A stretch of DNA of 64,000 nt from Symsagittifera roscoffensis (GCF_963678635.1 NC_087062.1:57614129-57678128), one strand, 5' to 3'. Shown: positions 11,011 through 23,400, numbered from the stretch's first letter. Translations and numbers: made by a program. Notes: a model not told the origin generated them from the letters alone.

Positions 11011-14000
11011 TCAATGCAAATTCTAAAAATATCAAAGTTCAGGCTAAAACGACCAAAACTCATATCCTATCACAAGTCTTATCAGAATTGTCAAAATGTT
11101 CAAAAACTGGAAATGTTGGAGGAAGTTTCAATGAAATTTTTTAAAAACTACATCTATTATTTGACAAAATTCATTAGTTTTTGGTTGAAGTACGCTCTTT
11201 ATCTCAAATTTAATAGATTTTTTGCTGTATTGGTACTGAACCGATCTTGGCAAAAGCTAAACATAAGCATATTAGAAAGTGGTAAGGTTTCAGCAAAAAC
11301 TTTTTCTTAACTGGTCATAATCTCTATTTGGTTCTACAAAATAATTTATCAGGATTTTTCCGAAGAAGTACTATTTTCTAAGTTTCCTATTAATTTTTTT
11401 GCTGCTTTCATTTTTGAACTCACCTTTCATGGAAACTCAGGCAGCACCAGGGAATTAAGAGGGAATATAGTATCAATTGAACGAACAATTTGCCGGTAGA
11501 GGTAAAGTTAGTGATAAACCTCAAACGTCTGAATTTCAATTTTTATTTCGTGGGAGCTTACGTTTAAAAGACAAAAATTTTTACTAAATGAGTAACTACC
11601 TTAAATTTTGTCAGCAAAAATACAGTTTTCTTTACCAATTACAATCAAATACTTGCTAAATATTCGTAATTTCTCCTTTTAATCTCGATTTTGCTCAAAA
11701 TTTCTAAAAACGGTTCAAGTGAGAGAGAATTTAAATATTCTAAAACAATCAAATTAGAATACATAATACCTGGTGGAAAAGGAGTTCCAATTTCTCATCA
11801 GCATTTTTTAAAAAATCTATTACTTATAACCTGAATTGAAGCAAAAAAACTAGAGAACTAAATTCTTCTTTGTTTTGTCAAAAGGCTTCATTTTAATTTT
11901 GAAGTGAATTTCCAGTTCAGACTTAAGTGTTTTATTATCTGGGAGTGTTATCCAATTTTTCATATTTTTGTCATCGTCAATTACCAAAAACAGTAAAAAT
12001 GGCTATTTTCGATGCAGAAGCCACCTTTTTTTGGTTAAAAACGCACTAATCTATGAACTCAATCAAAGACACTAACTTACGAATTTTATAAAATAATAGC
12101 TAGGCAAAACGAATCTTCTAGTCAATGTTTTATAATTCTCCATTACTTTCGTTACAATTTTGTCACAAATACGTATCCATTTATTAGGTCAATTATGTAA
12201 TTTTACGGCTAATTCAAAACAAGAAAATCCCCGTAAGCAAGTCAGCTTTGCAGTTTGCACTGAAGACTGAAGGTTTTCGGATAGACTTCCCATGAGATTT
12301 TCACAATAATTGAATCTCATTCTCGATCGAGTTGGTTTTATCATCAATCAGAACCTTTGAATAAAAGTATAAATGAACAATTGGGAAATGCGTTGAAATT
12401 GATTCAGTCTATTTACTAGAAAAATTTTCTATCAGTTTTTATCAAAATACCAGAGCTTTATAAAAATTGCAGATGTCTATTTTTTTCGTTCCAATTTCTC
12501 ATTAAATATATTATTTGCTGTTTACTATGTTTAGATATAAAATTTTAATTATAACTTCTCGTGGAGTAGGCTTGGAGACTGCGACCCGTGTTTTCCATCA
12601 CCTTGACAAACATTATTTTGCCAAGTAAAATGCTTCTTCTTGAAAAGAATAATCAGTTCCTCGGTGCTATATGTTTGAAAATTACAACCTGGATATTTCT
12701 AAACTCCCGTGCGTAACATCTACCACACTCAAGACGCAATCTACCACACGCAATTTTTTCTTTTCAATTTTATGATCACATCTCGATAATTAAGAAAGAA
12801 TTTGAGAACAAACGGGAGATTGAGAAAGCCCCAAAATTCAAAGTAGGAGTATTACACTAATTTTTAGTAGTCCCAAGAAATGGAAAAAAAGAGAGTTAAC
12901 AAGTATGCATGTTGCATCATCAAATGTCTGTCAACGTAAAGGAACATCAGAATGGATTTCATCCTAGCTGATGCAGCTAAATTAAAAATCAATCAATCAG
13001 TATCGAACTCTATTTATTGCGGAACTTTCGAAAATTTTGATAACAACCAATCAGAAACGAGTTCTGCTTATCATCAATTTTTCAATCGTTTCGATGTCAA
13101 CCAATCAGAATCAAGCTTTTCCTATCATGAAACTTTCAAAAGTTTTGACATCAACCAATCAGAAGGAAGTATTGTATTGGTCACATTGTTTATTCAAGAT
13201 CAACATCAAACAAAGACTCTTTATAGAAACTTACTCAATCAAAGGGTTTTCTTTTGAGCCAAGTATTGAGTATCAAAGCTTTAAACTTACGGCTGAATTA
13301 CACCTGACAAGAAAAAGTTTTTGTTTTTTTTCGAAATTTTGAAATTGATCAAGAAGTCGTATGATAATATATCAAAGACTCTTTTTATCCCTTACCCAAT
13401 TCCCAATTTTGTCAAAACTCTCCAGCAAAGTTCTTTATTCCTCCATTTCTTAAAAGATTTTCAAAGTTCAAAATTCTGCAAGATCAGGATTGAAATAAAA
13501 TTTCCAGTGATTTGCTTTGAAAAATTCATCAACTTCGAGCTATCCTCTCAAGATTACATCAAAGTCAAAGAACTTGACTATCTACTCCAAAATCAACATT
13601 TTTTCATTGATTATATACAGAAAATTCGGTTGACTTGATGAGAAAACTTGCAGAGATGCTTCTTTTTATAATGTTTTTTCTTGTGTTACTTGTTTCTGTG
13701 ATATTTCTTATTTTTACAGGAAACAACCTGTGATCATTTATTTTTGCATTGTCCTTTGTGTGTATTCTTACTTATATGGAAGAATTAGGTCCTTAAATGT
13801 AAGTTTTCTCTAATTGGATACGATAACCAGAACCAAATTGAATACTTTTTGTGATTGAAAACGACAATGTCCAAAAAGTTTCTAAAATGGAACTTTATTT
13901 CTGGTTGGATACGACCTTATTATAAAGTTTCCATAAACATAGCTGAAATCTGATTGGACACGACTACAGACCAAATAGGGAAAATGAATTCTGATTGGTT

Positions 14001-14483
14001 AACCCACACATTTGAGTTGAAGGTATCCCTCACTCTTAACTCAATATCTATTTATTTTCATTTTGACTGCCGTCAACTAACTCCTCTCTCAGTTCCAAAT
14101 CTTTTAATTTCAACTTAACTACTGTCAACTAGCTCATCTCTCAGCTCTAAGTATTTTAATTTCACTTTAACTGCCGTCAACTACCTCCTCTCTCAGCTCT
14201 AAATCAGTCACTTTTCTGGTTTAGATTTTGCCAACATCGATTCAGCACCAGTACAGTTTGATAAACAGAAAATTTGTGGAATTTGAGAAAAGAGCGTACT
14301 TCAACCAAAATTTAATGTATTTTGTCAAATAGTAGATGTAGTTTTTGAAAAATTTCTCTAAAACTTCCTTCAACATTTCCAGTTTTTGAATATCTTGATA
14401 ATTCTGATAAAAACTTGTGATAGAATATGAGCTTGCTTTGATCGCTTTAGCCAGAACTTTGAATTTTTTTTAGAATTTGCATT
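11011..14483. repeat. 3.45-kb composite element with inverted arms (unit 3)
   Basis: Copy in unit 3 of the element at 3026-6476, with the left arm at about 11011-11285 and the right arm at about 14207-14483. Internal repeats are the same. Confidence 0.6.
12990..13167 (+). repeat. 54-bp tandem repeat with CCAAT motifs (unit 3)
   Basis: Same 54-bp repeat as at 4983-5160, with the 18-residue periodic frame intact (12952-13257). Within the repeat the two copies are essentially identical. Confidence 0.75.
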
Positions 14484-17170
14484 GATTTTAATTATAGGCA
14501 CACACGTAATTTGCTCCGAGTTCTGTTTAGAAAGAAAAAGTTTCCAAGCATTTAATTCGAAAAAATCAAAATTTATTTTAAAATCGTAAAAAAAATTCAT
14601 AATTCAATTGAAATGATAAGAAACTGTCTTTGTTGTCATACTTATTTAATTGGAACCAGCTGCTTGTTACCAGAACCTTAGGGTTTTGAGTTCGATTTTA
14701 TCTCAGATCTTATCTCATCTCAGAATTATCTTAATGCACCACAAAATAGAGCTGAGGTTCATCCCAAATTTTTTCTGTCGTTAAAAACAGCGGGATCCAA
14801 ACCCTGAAGTCCACAAAATGCGAAGATTTTTTTATTTCAGACTTTATTTGTACGGATTTATAGGTTTCATTGAGCGGCAGAATAAAGGTTTATCTAAATT
14901 TCACAGGTATCAATGTTTCATAATTCAACAGAATTTTTAGCAAAGCAGGAAACATTATTTGCATTTTAATTCTTTCATTCTCAAGCCTGTAGTCCGAAGA
15001 TTTTATTTTCAGCCCATCCTGATTTATACAAACTGCTGAGTTTCTTTAGAAAAGTACTTTGGTAAAAATGACTCTATCTCTCTGATCTTCAGAGGCAACT
15101 ATTATGATCTTAAACAAAGAAGGAAGGTTCCAATGTTGATATTCTGTCTGTCCTTTTACGAGGTAGGTTGTTCCGTTAGTCAGTTCGAGCTGAACTTCAG
15201 GTTTTTTAATTTTTTTTTCCTGATTTCGACAGAACATTACGCAATCAACATTTCTATTTAATTACCAGTCCGTTGCCATTTTTTTTCAATGGAAGCCGTG
15301 CTTTTTTGCAAACGTTTTTGTTACAAAACTATTTTGTTTTCTTGATTTTGCTGCGTACGAGTTTATATCTGGTTTTAATAAGCAGCATCCGCTCAATTGG
15401 AGCTCATTCCGTGCCGATTGAATTTAAGGTTCAATCAGTGCTTGTAGTGGTTGAGTGGTTATTGTTAGTGACTCTGAATCTAGAGCTCCGTATCTATCTA
15501 GTTGCCTCTTGTTTTTCAGGGCTTGATTTTTATTTGATCACCTTTGTCTTCTATAGCGTGTGCCGTTGAAAGGTGTTTGATGTTTGTGATTTCGCTACCG
15601 TTTCTGATGGAGTATCGGAAGCTAAGAAGCTTCGCTTCTCAGACTATAAACTGATGCTCAAGGGAAAAAACTTATTGTTTCGAGATTTTTTTCCAATATA
15701 GCTCGTAGTGCTGCAGGCGAAAATGACCAATTTTTATTCACTTTCTTTTTCAATTTCAAGACAAAAACAGTAAAAGAACTATAGCAAAATTGCAAATTTA
15801 TGCTCAAATGTTTTTTCCTGATAATTCCGCCTTCCCTAGACAGCAAGCTTTGTTATTTTGTTTCATTGAAATTGGGCTTGAATAGTATTTAGACGGAGAA
15901 AACATCCTGCCTGTCGGTGGCAGTAAATAAAAACGATGTTTACTTTATCTTATTGTTTCCCTTCGACAATTACACACCATTTTTAGGAAAAGATGAGACC
16001 CCTGATGAACATATTTGTAGATGTTTTGATTCAAAGAAAAACCGCTATTATAGTTGTTGTTATGTTATTCGCATTTCCTCTCTTTCTTTTTTCTCCAGGA
16101 GGCGATTTTTGATCAATCTGTTTTCTGAATTTCTTTTTTCATCACAAAGACTGTTTTCTTTGTTTTCAGCATTCATCGCTATACTTAATTAATTTTGAGA
16201 AACTATTTCCCCTCCGCCGGTTGGTAGTGTTGCTCACTACGATTTTTCGTTTTTTAAATTTCTATTGATGAAAGTTGAATAATTTTGAAATTCAACCGCC
16301 CGCTGTTATTGGAACGAGACGCAGGTATGGAAAGCAATCGCTCATGTTTTGATTTTGTAGCTGACTTTTCTCGCCGACAATTTTCTATTGAGAAAATAAT
16401 AAGTGAGAGGGAGCACCATTACTGGAGTTTCATGAATAACAACCAATTATCTTAGGATAGTTTTCATTGTCAGTCTTCACAAAAATATTCGATTATAACT
16501 GATTAAAAATCGATTGTACGTTTCTTTTTTTTTGTCAAATCGGGCAACAGGGGGTCGCTTGTGAAAATAGAAGCGGATGTCGAATATTTGGGTGGTGGTG
16601 TACACGGGAATGAATATGTTGGTTCCGTGCCTGTACAAAGCAGTCCAATACAAAACATTCCTGTACTTAAAATTCCGAAAAACCATAGCAAAGTACAAAA
16701 AACAGTCCCACACAAAACCGTCCCAAAAATAATCACGAAAAAAGTCCAAAAATCAGTCCCAATAATCGAAGTGATAATTGTTTCAGAAATTTATTGAAAA
16801 CTTGTCTCGGATTAAAGACATTTTGATTCCAGGTAATCTGGATGACAATGAGTAGTATAAAGGCCACTCATTCAAAGCAATAATACGAGAAACATAAAAG
16901 TTAAGGTAATTTACAAAAAAAAGATTCTTTATTTATTCTATGCAAAAAGAGACCGGTTGTTCCAATTGCTTCATTTGCGAAAACTTGGCAAAACTCAATA
17001 GAAACGAAACTCACTAACTATTGGTGGAAATTGTATTTACTAACAAAAATTCTAAGAGTTACTATTCTGCAGGGTATGATTTTATTAAACACCGAACACT
17101 GTCAGAAAACTTATTTTCTTGGCGCTGCGCACAAATTAGTTACAATTTACGTGTGCGTAGAAAAGAGGAC

Positions 17171-17645
17171 TTCGTTGAGATCACAGCCACTTTCCCGATG
17201 CGGCTGAGATCGAAAACCGTAATTTAAAAAACGCTCAAAGATCGAGCAGCAGTTTTTGACGTAACGCCACGACAGACAATTTTTGCAACCCAGCAAAACG
17301 ACGCCAAACTCTGCACTGGATAAGCGCTCAATTTTCAGTCTGCACGTTCCTGGATTCCAGAGACAATTTTCTAAACATTAAAATTTTGTCGGAACGATCA
17401 AAGAAAAAGAGAGAACAAAAAAAGAACAAAAGGAGCGTCCTTGTTGGTTCCGAAATACGCTTACAATTCACAAAATACACAGTTTGGCTTCGTATTGAGC
17501 GTGATTTGAACCGAGAAACAGTTGTTCATTTTCCAAGTTATTCTGCTAATCAGCCAGTTGTAAAAAGATTTACCACTGACCCTACAGAAAACTCAAAATG
17601 AGGAACAGTTACTTTTGCACGATTCTGTTTTTTTTTGTATGAGAC
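17171..17645 (+). other. Spacer between arrays A and B
   Basis: Single-copy 475-bp segment between the two arrays, slightly less AT-rich. Part of it (about 17338-17510) is a shortened, diverged relative of 23000-23600 inside unit B: both contain CTGGATTCCAGAGACAA, AAACAT, AAATTTTGTCGG, GATCAAAGAAAAAGAG and CACAGTTTGGC-TCGTA in the same order. A 71-codon frame (17386-17601) is open but has no recognisable domain. Confidence 0.6.
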
Positions 17646-17760
17646 TGTTTTTTAGATCTTTTTTGATGTTTCGGACCTTTTTGCCTGGGATTGTTTTTTA
17701 TGGTACTGTTTTGTATATGCACCGTTCGTTCGGGTCCTAGTTTTGCAGAACGCTGCAAAA
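17620..17760 (+). repeat. GACTGTTTT-type degenerate array at the left edge of array B
   Basis: Contains GATTCTGTTTTTTTTTG, GAGACTGTTTTTTAG, CGGACCTTTTTG, GGGATTGTTTTTTATG and GGTACTGTTTTGTATATGCACCG. These are the same motifs and near the same order as the minus strand of 600-790. The array B breakpoint (17645/17646) falls inside it. The part right of the breakpoint is repeated at 33185-33299. Confidence 0.55.
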
Positions 17761-19895
17761 ATTAGAGGAAATAATTCTCAATTACAAACAACAATTGAGT
17801 TTTATGTATTTTATGAACAAAAACAATCAATTGTTTTGAAACCAAAAATAAACTAAAATAGATTATAACGGACTTTCCAATATTGAAATCCCCTAAATTT
17901 TGATTCTCGTGGTTAAATGTATTATAAAAGTTGAATTTTCTGATTTAATGTTTTTCGATATAACCCATCAAAAACGATTATTTCTTCTAAAATTTAGTGT
18001 CGGCAATTATATTGAGCAAAAAAATTTAGGTAAAAAATTTAATAATTGGCAAAAAAATCGATTAAAAAGAATAGTTTACTTGAAATTGCATTTGATTTAT
18101 TATGTCATTCGATTGCTGCATACCAAATACATGCAATAGACTCTAGGTTTGGTAATACTTAGCCGCTTCTAGCCTGTGCTGTCTGGGAATTAGTAGGGGG
18201 TTTTCTGCTAAAATACACTTTCGTTATCAATTTTTTCGTTTTCGGTTTTAGTGCGACTTCTGAAGAGAGGATGAATTTTTTGTGCTGGGTGTTTTATTTT
18301 CAGTCAAGTTTCGATTTTTTAACTAGGATTTTTAATCAGACTTTTTGTCGTCTAAAATTTGTTGTTTTCTGATCTACTAAAATGTTTTTTCTTCTGTATT
18401 AGTTTTTCTTAAAGCTATGGCGGTTGTTAAATTGCCAATTTGGGTCAATAAACACGCAAAATTTTTGCGTTTTGCAATGGATGAGCGGTGGTTAAATACG
18501 GCTCGACATCGCTCCAATTTGATTTGAGACAAGATAGTTAGTAACTATTAACACGTTGCTAGACGCTAATTAGAATCATTTAGTACTATTTATAGCATGT
18601 GAGGGATAGTTTAAAAAATAAATACCCAGAAAAAAACTTTTCTTCTTTTTGTTGTGAGAATTTGCCATTCTTTAAAACTTGGCAAAAAAAAGACTTATTC
18701 CTTGGAACTTGAGGGTCACTGTATACAGCCCTGAACGACGGTAGTGCGGGTTGCATGAGGCGCCATTGGAATCTCATGGTACCAATGTAATTGGCGACAA
18801 AACAAAAGGGGCACGCAGAAGTCATCTTTTCTTTCTAAAACTCTAGGAATGCTAAGTAGCTACATTTATAGATTGATGAAGGCAAGTCAATAATTTGACA
18901 TAACTGTTCCAATTTTTCGCTAAGCCTTACTTGCGTGTTATCAACAGTTTACCTGCTGGAATTTTGAAGATTAGCTGAGGACAATTAATTGATGGAAATT
19001 TTCAATCTTTGACCGGGTGGATTTTAAGGTGTCATTAACGAAAGGAAAAACTTAATTTATTTAATTTTGTTGTTTAAGCAGGGGCACAACATCGGTTCGC
19101 CGTGATGAGCTATACAGCTAGTATCATGATCCTTTCCCTCGTGGATAATGGTCTTAATTAATGATGTTTGATTAATTTATAAAATTACTTTAGCCCCTCC
19201 CTACGATAGCGAAAGGGGAAATGGCACGAAAAATTGAAAACTAATTTTAGTTTTAGAAATGGATTTTAATTTATACATTTTCCAACAGCACGCATGTAGG
19301 CCGGTCCCATTTTTGATCAATATTACTCAAACTGTGCTAGCTATTGAACGAAATTGTCAATTCAAAAAAATTTCTTGACAATTTTTGGACTCCCTGTTGG
19401 CTATGTTTTGTTTGGAAAGCGGTAGCTAACTGATTGTCTCACTAATTTTGCGACGATTTTAGCTAGTACAGCTAATTATCAATCATATCTAACGCGGCTT
19501 ATTTAAACTCTTCACTGCATTTTTCTCAACTCAATTCCACACGCCTGAAGGAACTATTCGAAAATTAGCCAATTATTTCTGAGGGATGGTTCGTTTGTGA
19601 GAAATTTGCATACCTGAGGTACCTATATCTCAAAAATTATTTTATTTACCATAATCAATCTTTGAAGAATAAAAAAATGAAGCCGCCGGATAAAAATAAG
19701 CTGCAAATTTGGTCAGCTTTGGGCAATTGTTTGTTGATCGTTGAGATGTGATTAGTTGAGAATTCTTGTGCGCTCGGTCTTCTGTCATGAGAATACCCCC
19801 TTTTCGTTTCGGTCATTAATGTTCTGCTACCTTGATTTGAGAACAATAAATTTGACTTGTTAAATTTCTTGAGACATCAAAATGGTAAGTCGGTC

Positions 19896-20954
19896 ACCCG
19901 GGTTGACCAAAACTTATCATACATTTTCCATATATGAGCAAACTCTTGTCATATAACTTCATGCAATTCCATACTTACAGGAAACTGCATGAAATCTCTA
20001 TGAAAAGCATTTTTCCATATGAAAATTGTATGATAGGTGTTTTTCCATAAACCAAAAAGTAAATTTTTGTTTCTAAATTCAATTTCTGAAAAATTTTGGG
20101 TTGTGTTTGTAACCGAACACAAGTGACAAAGACCTTGGTTTACTCAAAGCACCAAAGCTTGGACAGTCACGCAATTGCAATGCATAGAAAACGACTTGAA
20201 TCGTCTTAGAGCTGCCTTTTACAAATGATATATGGAATGTACCAAACTTTAAAACTTAGGCAAAATTTTTCAACGATGATTATTTAAAAAATTTGATTTT
20301 TTAAATTATCAGACATTGTTCAAGGCATACATAAACACGCCATACAAAAGAAATAGGAGTTTTAAGCGTTTTTGAAAAAATTTATAAAGCGAAAAGAAAA
20401 AAAATCCAACATTATCGTATCTCCTGGATACGATAATGTTGGATTTTTTTTCCTTTTCGCTTTATAAATTTTTTCAAAAACGCTAAAAACTCCTATTTCT
20501 TTTGTATGGCGTGTTAATGTATGCCTTGAACAATTTCTGATAATTTAAAATTGGTTATGCACACAAAAATTGAATTTCGCATGCAAAAATTTTTTTGGAA
20601 AATGTTCGTTTGCGTACAAAATTCGATTTGCGGTTGAAAAAAAAACGAAATAAAAGTTTGGGGCGGAGCCGAAATTACTTGGAATATTTTTTTGTGTCGA
20701 CATCAAAAATATGCGAGTCATACATTTTCCATATATGGCAATTGTCTGATAAGCAATTTTTTCAAAAAACGAAAATCTTGGTTTTTCATCACCAGAATGT
20801 TTTATTAGAATCAAACAGCCGCATAAATTAGTTCATATCTTTTTTCAACCATTTTTATAAATTGTATGAAAATTGTATGACAAGCATTTTTCCAGACACT
20901 TCCTGTATGGAATTGTATGATAAGCATTTTCGTTGCATGAAGGTCAACCCGGGT
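19896..20954. mobile_element. 1.06-kb TIR element with ACCCGGGTTGACC ends (unit B1)
   Basis: Perfect 13-bp terminal inverted repeats: ACCCGGGTTGACC at 19896-19908 and its complement at 20942-20954. Subterminal regions share ATCATACA and CTTCATGCAA motifs in opposite orientation, and the middle is a 248-bp palindrome. No transposase frame is present, so it is non-autonomous. No clear target duplication is visible and the superfamily is not assigned. The short element at 25082-25374 has related ACCCGGGTCGAGG ends. Confidence 0.7.
20301..20548. repeat. 248-bp near-perfect palindrome (unit B1)
   Basis: Left arm from TTAAATTATCAGACATTG to ATCGTATC and right arm from GATACGATAATGTTGG to CTGATAATTTAA. 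The arms are about 120 bp each and match at well over 95%, with a 5-nt centre near 20423. It would extrude as a long hairpin or cruciform in DNA, or fold as long double-stranded RNA if transcribed. Small frames on both strands around 20545-20831 lie beside it and are not credible genes. Confidence 0.9.
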
Positions 20955-21429
20955 AGACAAAACTTAACACTAGACAAAACCAGATAATTGTAATAATCTT
21001 CGAGTTTGAGTTCTTAAAGTTTCTGCTTTTGTTTTACATGAACTCTTTTGGTTTTGGTGAACCAATTTTTTTCGGTAGTTTTTCGGCAAATTTTGCGTGC
21101 TTCAATTGAACATAATTAGGTGATATTCATTGTAAGAAAAATTTTATAAAGTTTTTCTTGTGAAAATGAACAAGGAATCTCAACGTGGAGAAGAAGAATG
21201 CTCGTGAAACTATCTGCTCTTCATTAATATCGTGACTGAGTAGGCAAAAAACAGAACGTTTTGTTTTGTTTTGTAATTCAAATCAAAGTCCATTGTGTTT
21301 TTTCTTGCAATTAGCAAAATTATTTGACTTTTCTTCGTTACAAAGTTTGTTCACAGAATTCATCGGTTTTTTCCAACGTTTTTTGTTCATATAAAACTGC
21401 GATACTGATTCTACCCAATATTGTGTCAT

Positions 21430-21514
21430 ACTAGACTTCACCTGACTACAAGCTGCTATTTAAAAATCTAACATTTCTGAAAAATAATATCCTACGCCAT
21501 AGCTCGTATCAGTC
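21430..21514 (+). repeat. 85-bp direct repeat, first copy (unit B1)
   Basis: Begins ACTAGACTTCACCTG and ends CTCGTATCAGTC. It recurs at 22423-22507, 993 bp downstream, with three differences around the A/T-rich centre. The pair is repeated in unit B2 (36982-37066 and 37952-38036). It may be two insertions of a short interspersed element or the ends of a decayed tandem duplication. Confidence 0.8.
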
Positions 21515-22032
21515 TCCATCTAAGTCTGCATACGCTTGAAAAAACCTAGGTGTGTGACTCAAAAAAAATTTTTCTGAACAATCTTAGCTGTAGGGCTATC
21601 GATTGGTACTTTTTTGTCGGCTGCTTTTTCACAGGGTAGACGTTTTTATGGTTGAAGAAATCTTTTATTTAGAGACGTTTTATGCCTGTAAACATGAAGG
21701 CAATTAAGCTTTAAAAAACGTTCGGGAAAAATTTTGAAAAAATGAAAAAATCCAAAATTTATTTTAGAAAACTTCGAGCAATTTTTATTGTACTATTTGT
21801 CGCAAAAAGACATATAATGAAGCCTGACTATCTGAATTTCTATTTTTCCTGTTGTTCACACTTGCAATCAGCATAGTGCGTTATTACGAATCTTCTTTTT
21901 TTAAACCTAACTCTCAAATAAAAGTGGTCATTAAAAGTTTTCACTTATTTGGAAATTTCACTGCAGCATCGGAAATTGCAAACCATCTGTTCTCTGCTTT
22001 ATTTGTTGTGGCTAGTGTTTGGTGTCTAACAA

Positions 22033-22106
22033 GCGTCCGTGGCTGAGTGGGTAGTGTGTAGACTCTAAGTGTGCAGTCTCTTAGCCGCAGCTGCGAATCT
22101 ACGAGG
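22033..22106 (+). pseudogene. tRNA-like sequence, class II (Leu/Ser-like), probably a pseudogene
   Basis: Contains a good A-box/D-arm match (TGGCTGAGTGGGTAG), then AGACTCTAAGT like a leucine-type anticodon arm, a variable arm, and GCTGCGAATC in place of the GGTTCGAATC B box. The acceptor ends do not pair convincingly. I infer a decayed tRNA or the head of a tRNA-derived SINE. No T-rich terminator or SINE body is obvious. Confidence 0.4.
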
Positions 22107-22422
22107 TAGTCTAACTTTTGTAATTCGAGGCTGATTTCCAAATGTTTTATTGCAGGTTATAGAGCATTTTGCAAGTCTTTGCGAAGCGAAACATCGCCTC
22201 TGTGTTAAAAATGTTTCCATCGACTGGGTTTTGAGTTTTTCAAATGAACTTTCATGATTTCAATAGGTATAAGTGAAAAAGTTGATCAGGAATAATTTTT
22301 CAGTTCAGTAATATTTTTTGGAAAATCCAAAGTAAGTACCATTTTTCAAATTATTATCATTGTTTAAATCTTTGTAGTGCAAGTGCTGGGATTCTCCGTT
22401 TTGACACTTTGTTTAGTAAGTT

Positions 22423-22507
22423 ACTAGACTTCACCTGACTACAAGCTGCTATTTAAAAATCTAAAATTTTTGCAAAATAATATCCTACGCCATAGCTCGT
22501 ATCAGTC
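22423..22507 (+). repeat. 85-bp direct repeat, second copy (unit B1)
   Basis: Partner of 21430-21514. After the shared CGTATCAGTC the sequences diverge completely, which fixes the repeat's right edge. Confidence 0.8.
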
Positions 22508-23145
22508 ACTCCATGCCTCGGTTGAAATTAGTAAAACTGGAGCGCATAAAAATTATGCCTCTTAGCTTCTTTTTAGTCTGTTTTAAAACGAATGCTGCAT
22601 TGATTTGATTTGCTAGAGCAAAAATATTTCAATCAGTTTTTGTCGTTTGAAAATGTACACAACTCAAGGTACATGATTGCTAACTTTTTAACCCCTGCAA
22701 TTGCAACTATAGGATAATCAGCTACCATTTATTTCTGTTCTCACCTTTGTTTAAATTTTTTTTCTCGCGTTCAGCATGTTGTGTCAAATTTTTTTTCGTG
22801 CACTGGCTTCTTTTATTGTGTCATTTTCAGAGAGCTACGTTCTCTGCCTGATTTGTCGCAAAAAACGGTTTAGGATTGACTTAAATTGATTTTGAACCGA
22901 TTTTAAATCGATTCAAATTGATTAGCAATGTAAGTTTTAAGAACAGAAATGGATTTTACATTACGAGGCTATACTATACTCTGGATAGGAGCATAATTTT
23001 GAGTCTGTATGTTTCTGGATTCCAGAGACAAATCTTTAAACATGTTCCAAAATGTAAGTGGATTCCGCGTACAAATACCTGCAACGTAAATTTTGTCGGC
23101 ACAGTTGTTTTGTTGCGGATTACGCAAAAGCAAGTTTAGCTAGTT

Positions 23146-23400
23146 GTTCTGGATTCTGCATCTGTAGGTGAGTTCCGCAAAATGCTAGTGGAATCTGCAA
23201 AAAGTAAGTGGAATCTGCAAATGTAAGTGGAATCTGCAAACTGTAGGTAGAATTTGCAAATGTAAGTGGAATCCGCAAATAAAATGCGGATTCCACTTAC
23301 AATTTGCGGATTCCTCAATAGGTCAATTTAACTAGAGACATGTCTGATGATTTGTTTGTGGATTCCGCACACTATTCTGGATTCCGCAAATGCAGTTGCA
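23146..23400 (+). repeat. 18-19-bp minisatellite with hairpin (unit B1)
   Basis: Repeats of ATGTAAGTGGAATCTGCAA with variants (GTAGGTAGAATTTGCAA, GTAAGTGGAATCCGCAA) run in direct orientation. At 23262-23300 a unit meets its exact reverse complement, giving a perfect 16-bp stem (GTAAGTGGAATCCGCA) with a 7-nt loop. Further scattered GGATTCCGCA units continue to about 23400. Unit B2 equivalent: 38675-38779 and 39268-39495. Confidence 0.8.

Larger units (their letters stand above)
9162..17170 (+). repeat. Array A, unit 3 (complete, 8,009 bp, right edge of array)
   Basis: Third copy of the 8-kb unit. It is 27 bp longer than unit 2 through small indels, for example an expanded CTACCACAC segment near 12720-12750 and a replaced left hairpin arm near 12896-12925. 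It ends sharply at 17170, where the match to 1180 and 9162 stops. This defines the right edge of the array. Confidence 0.93.
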
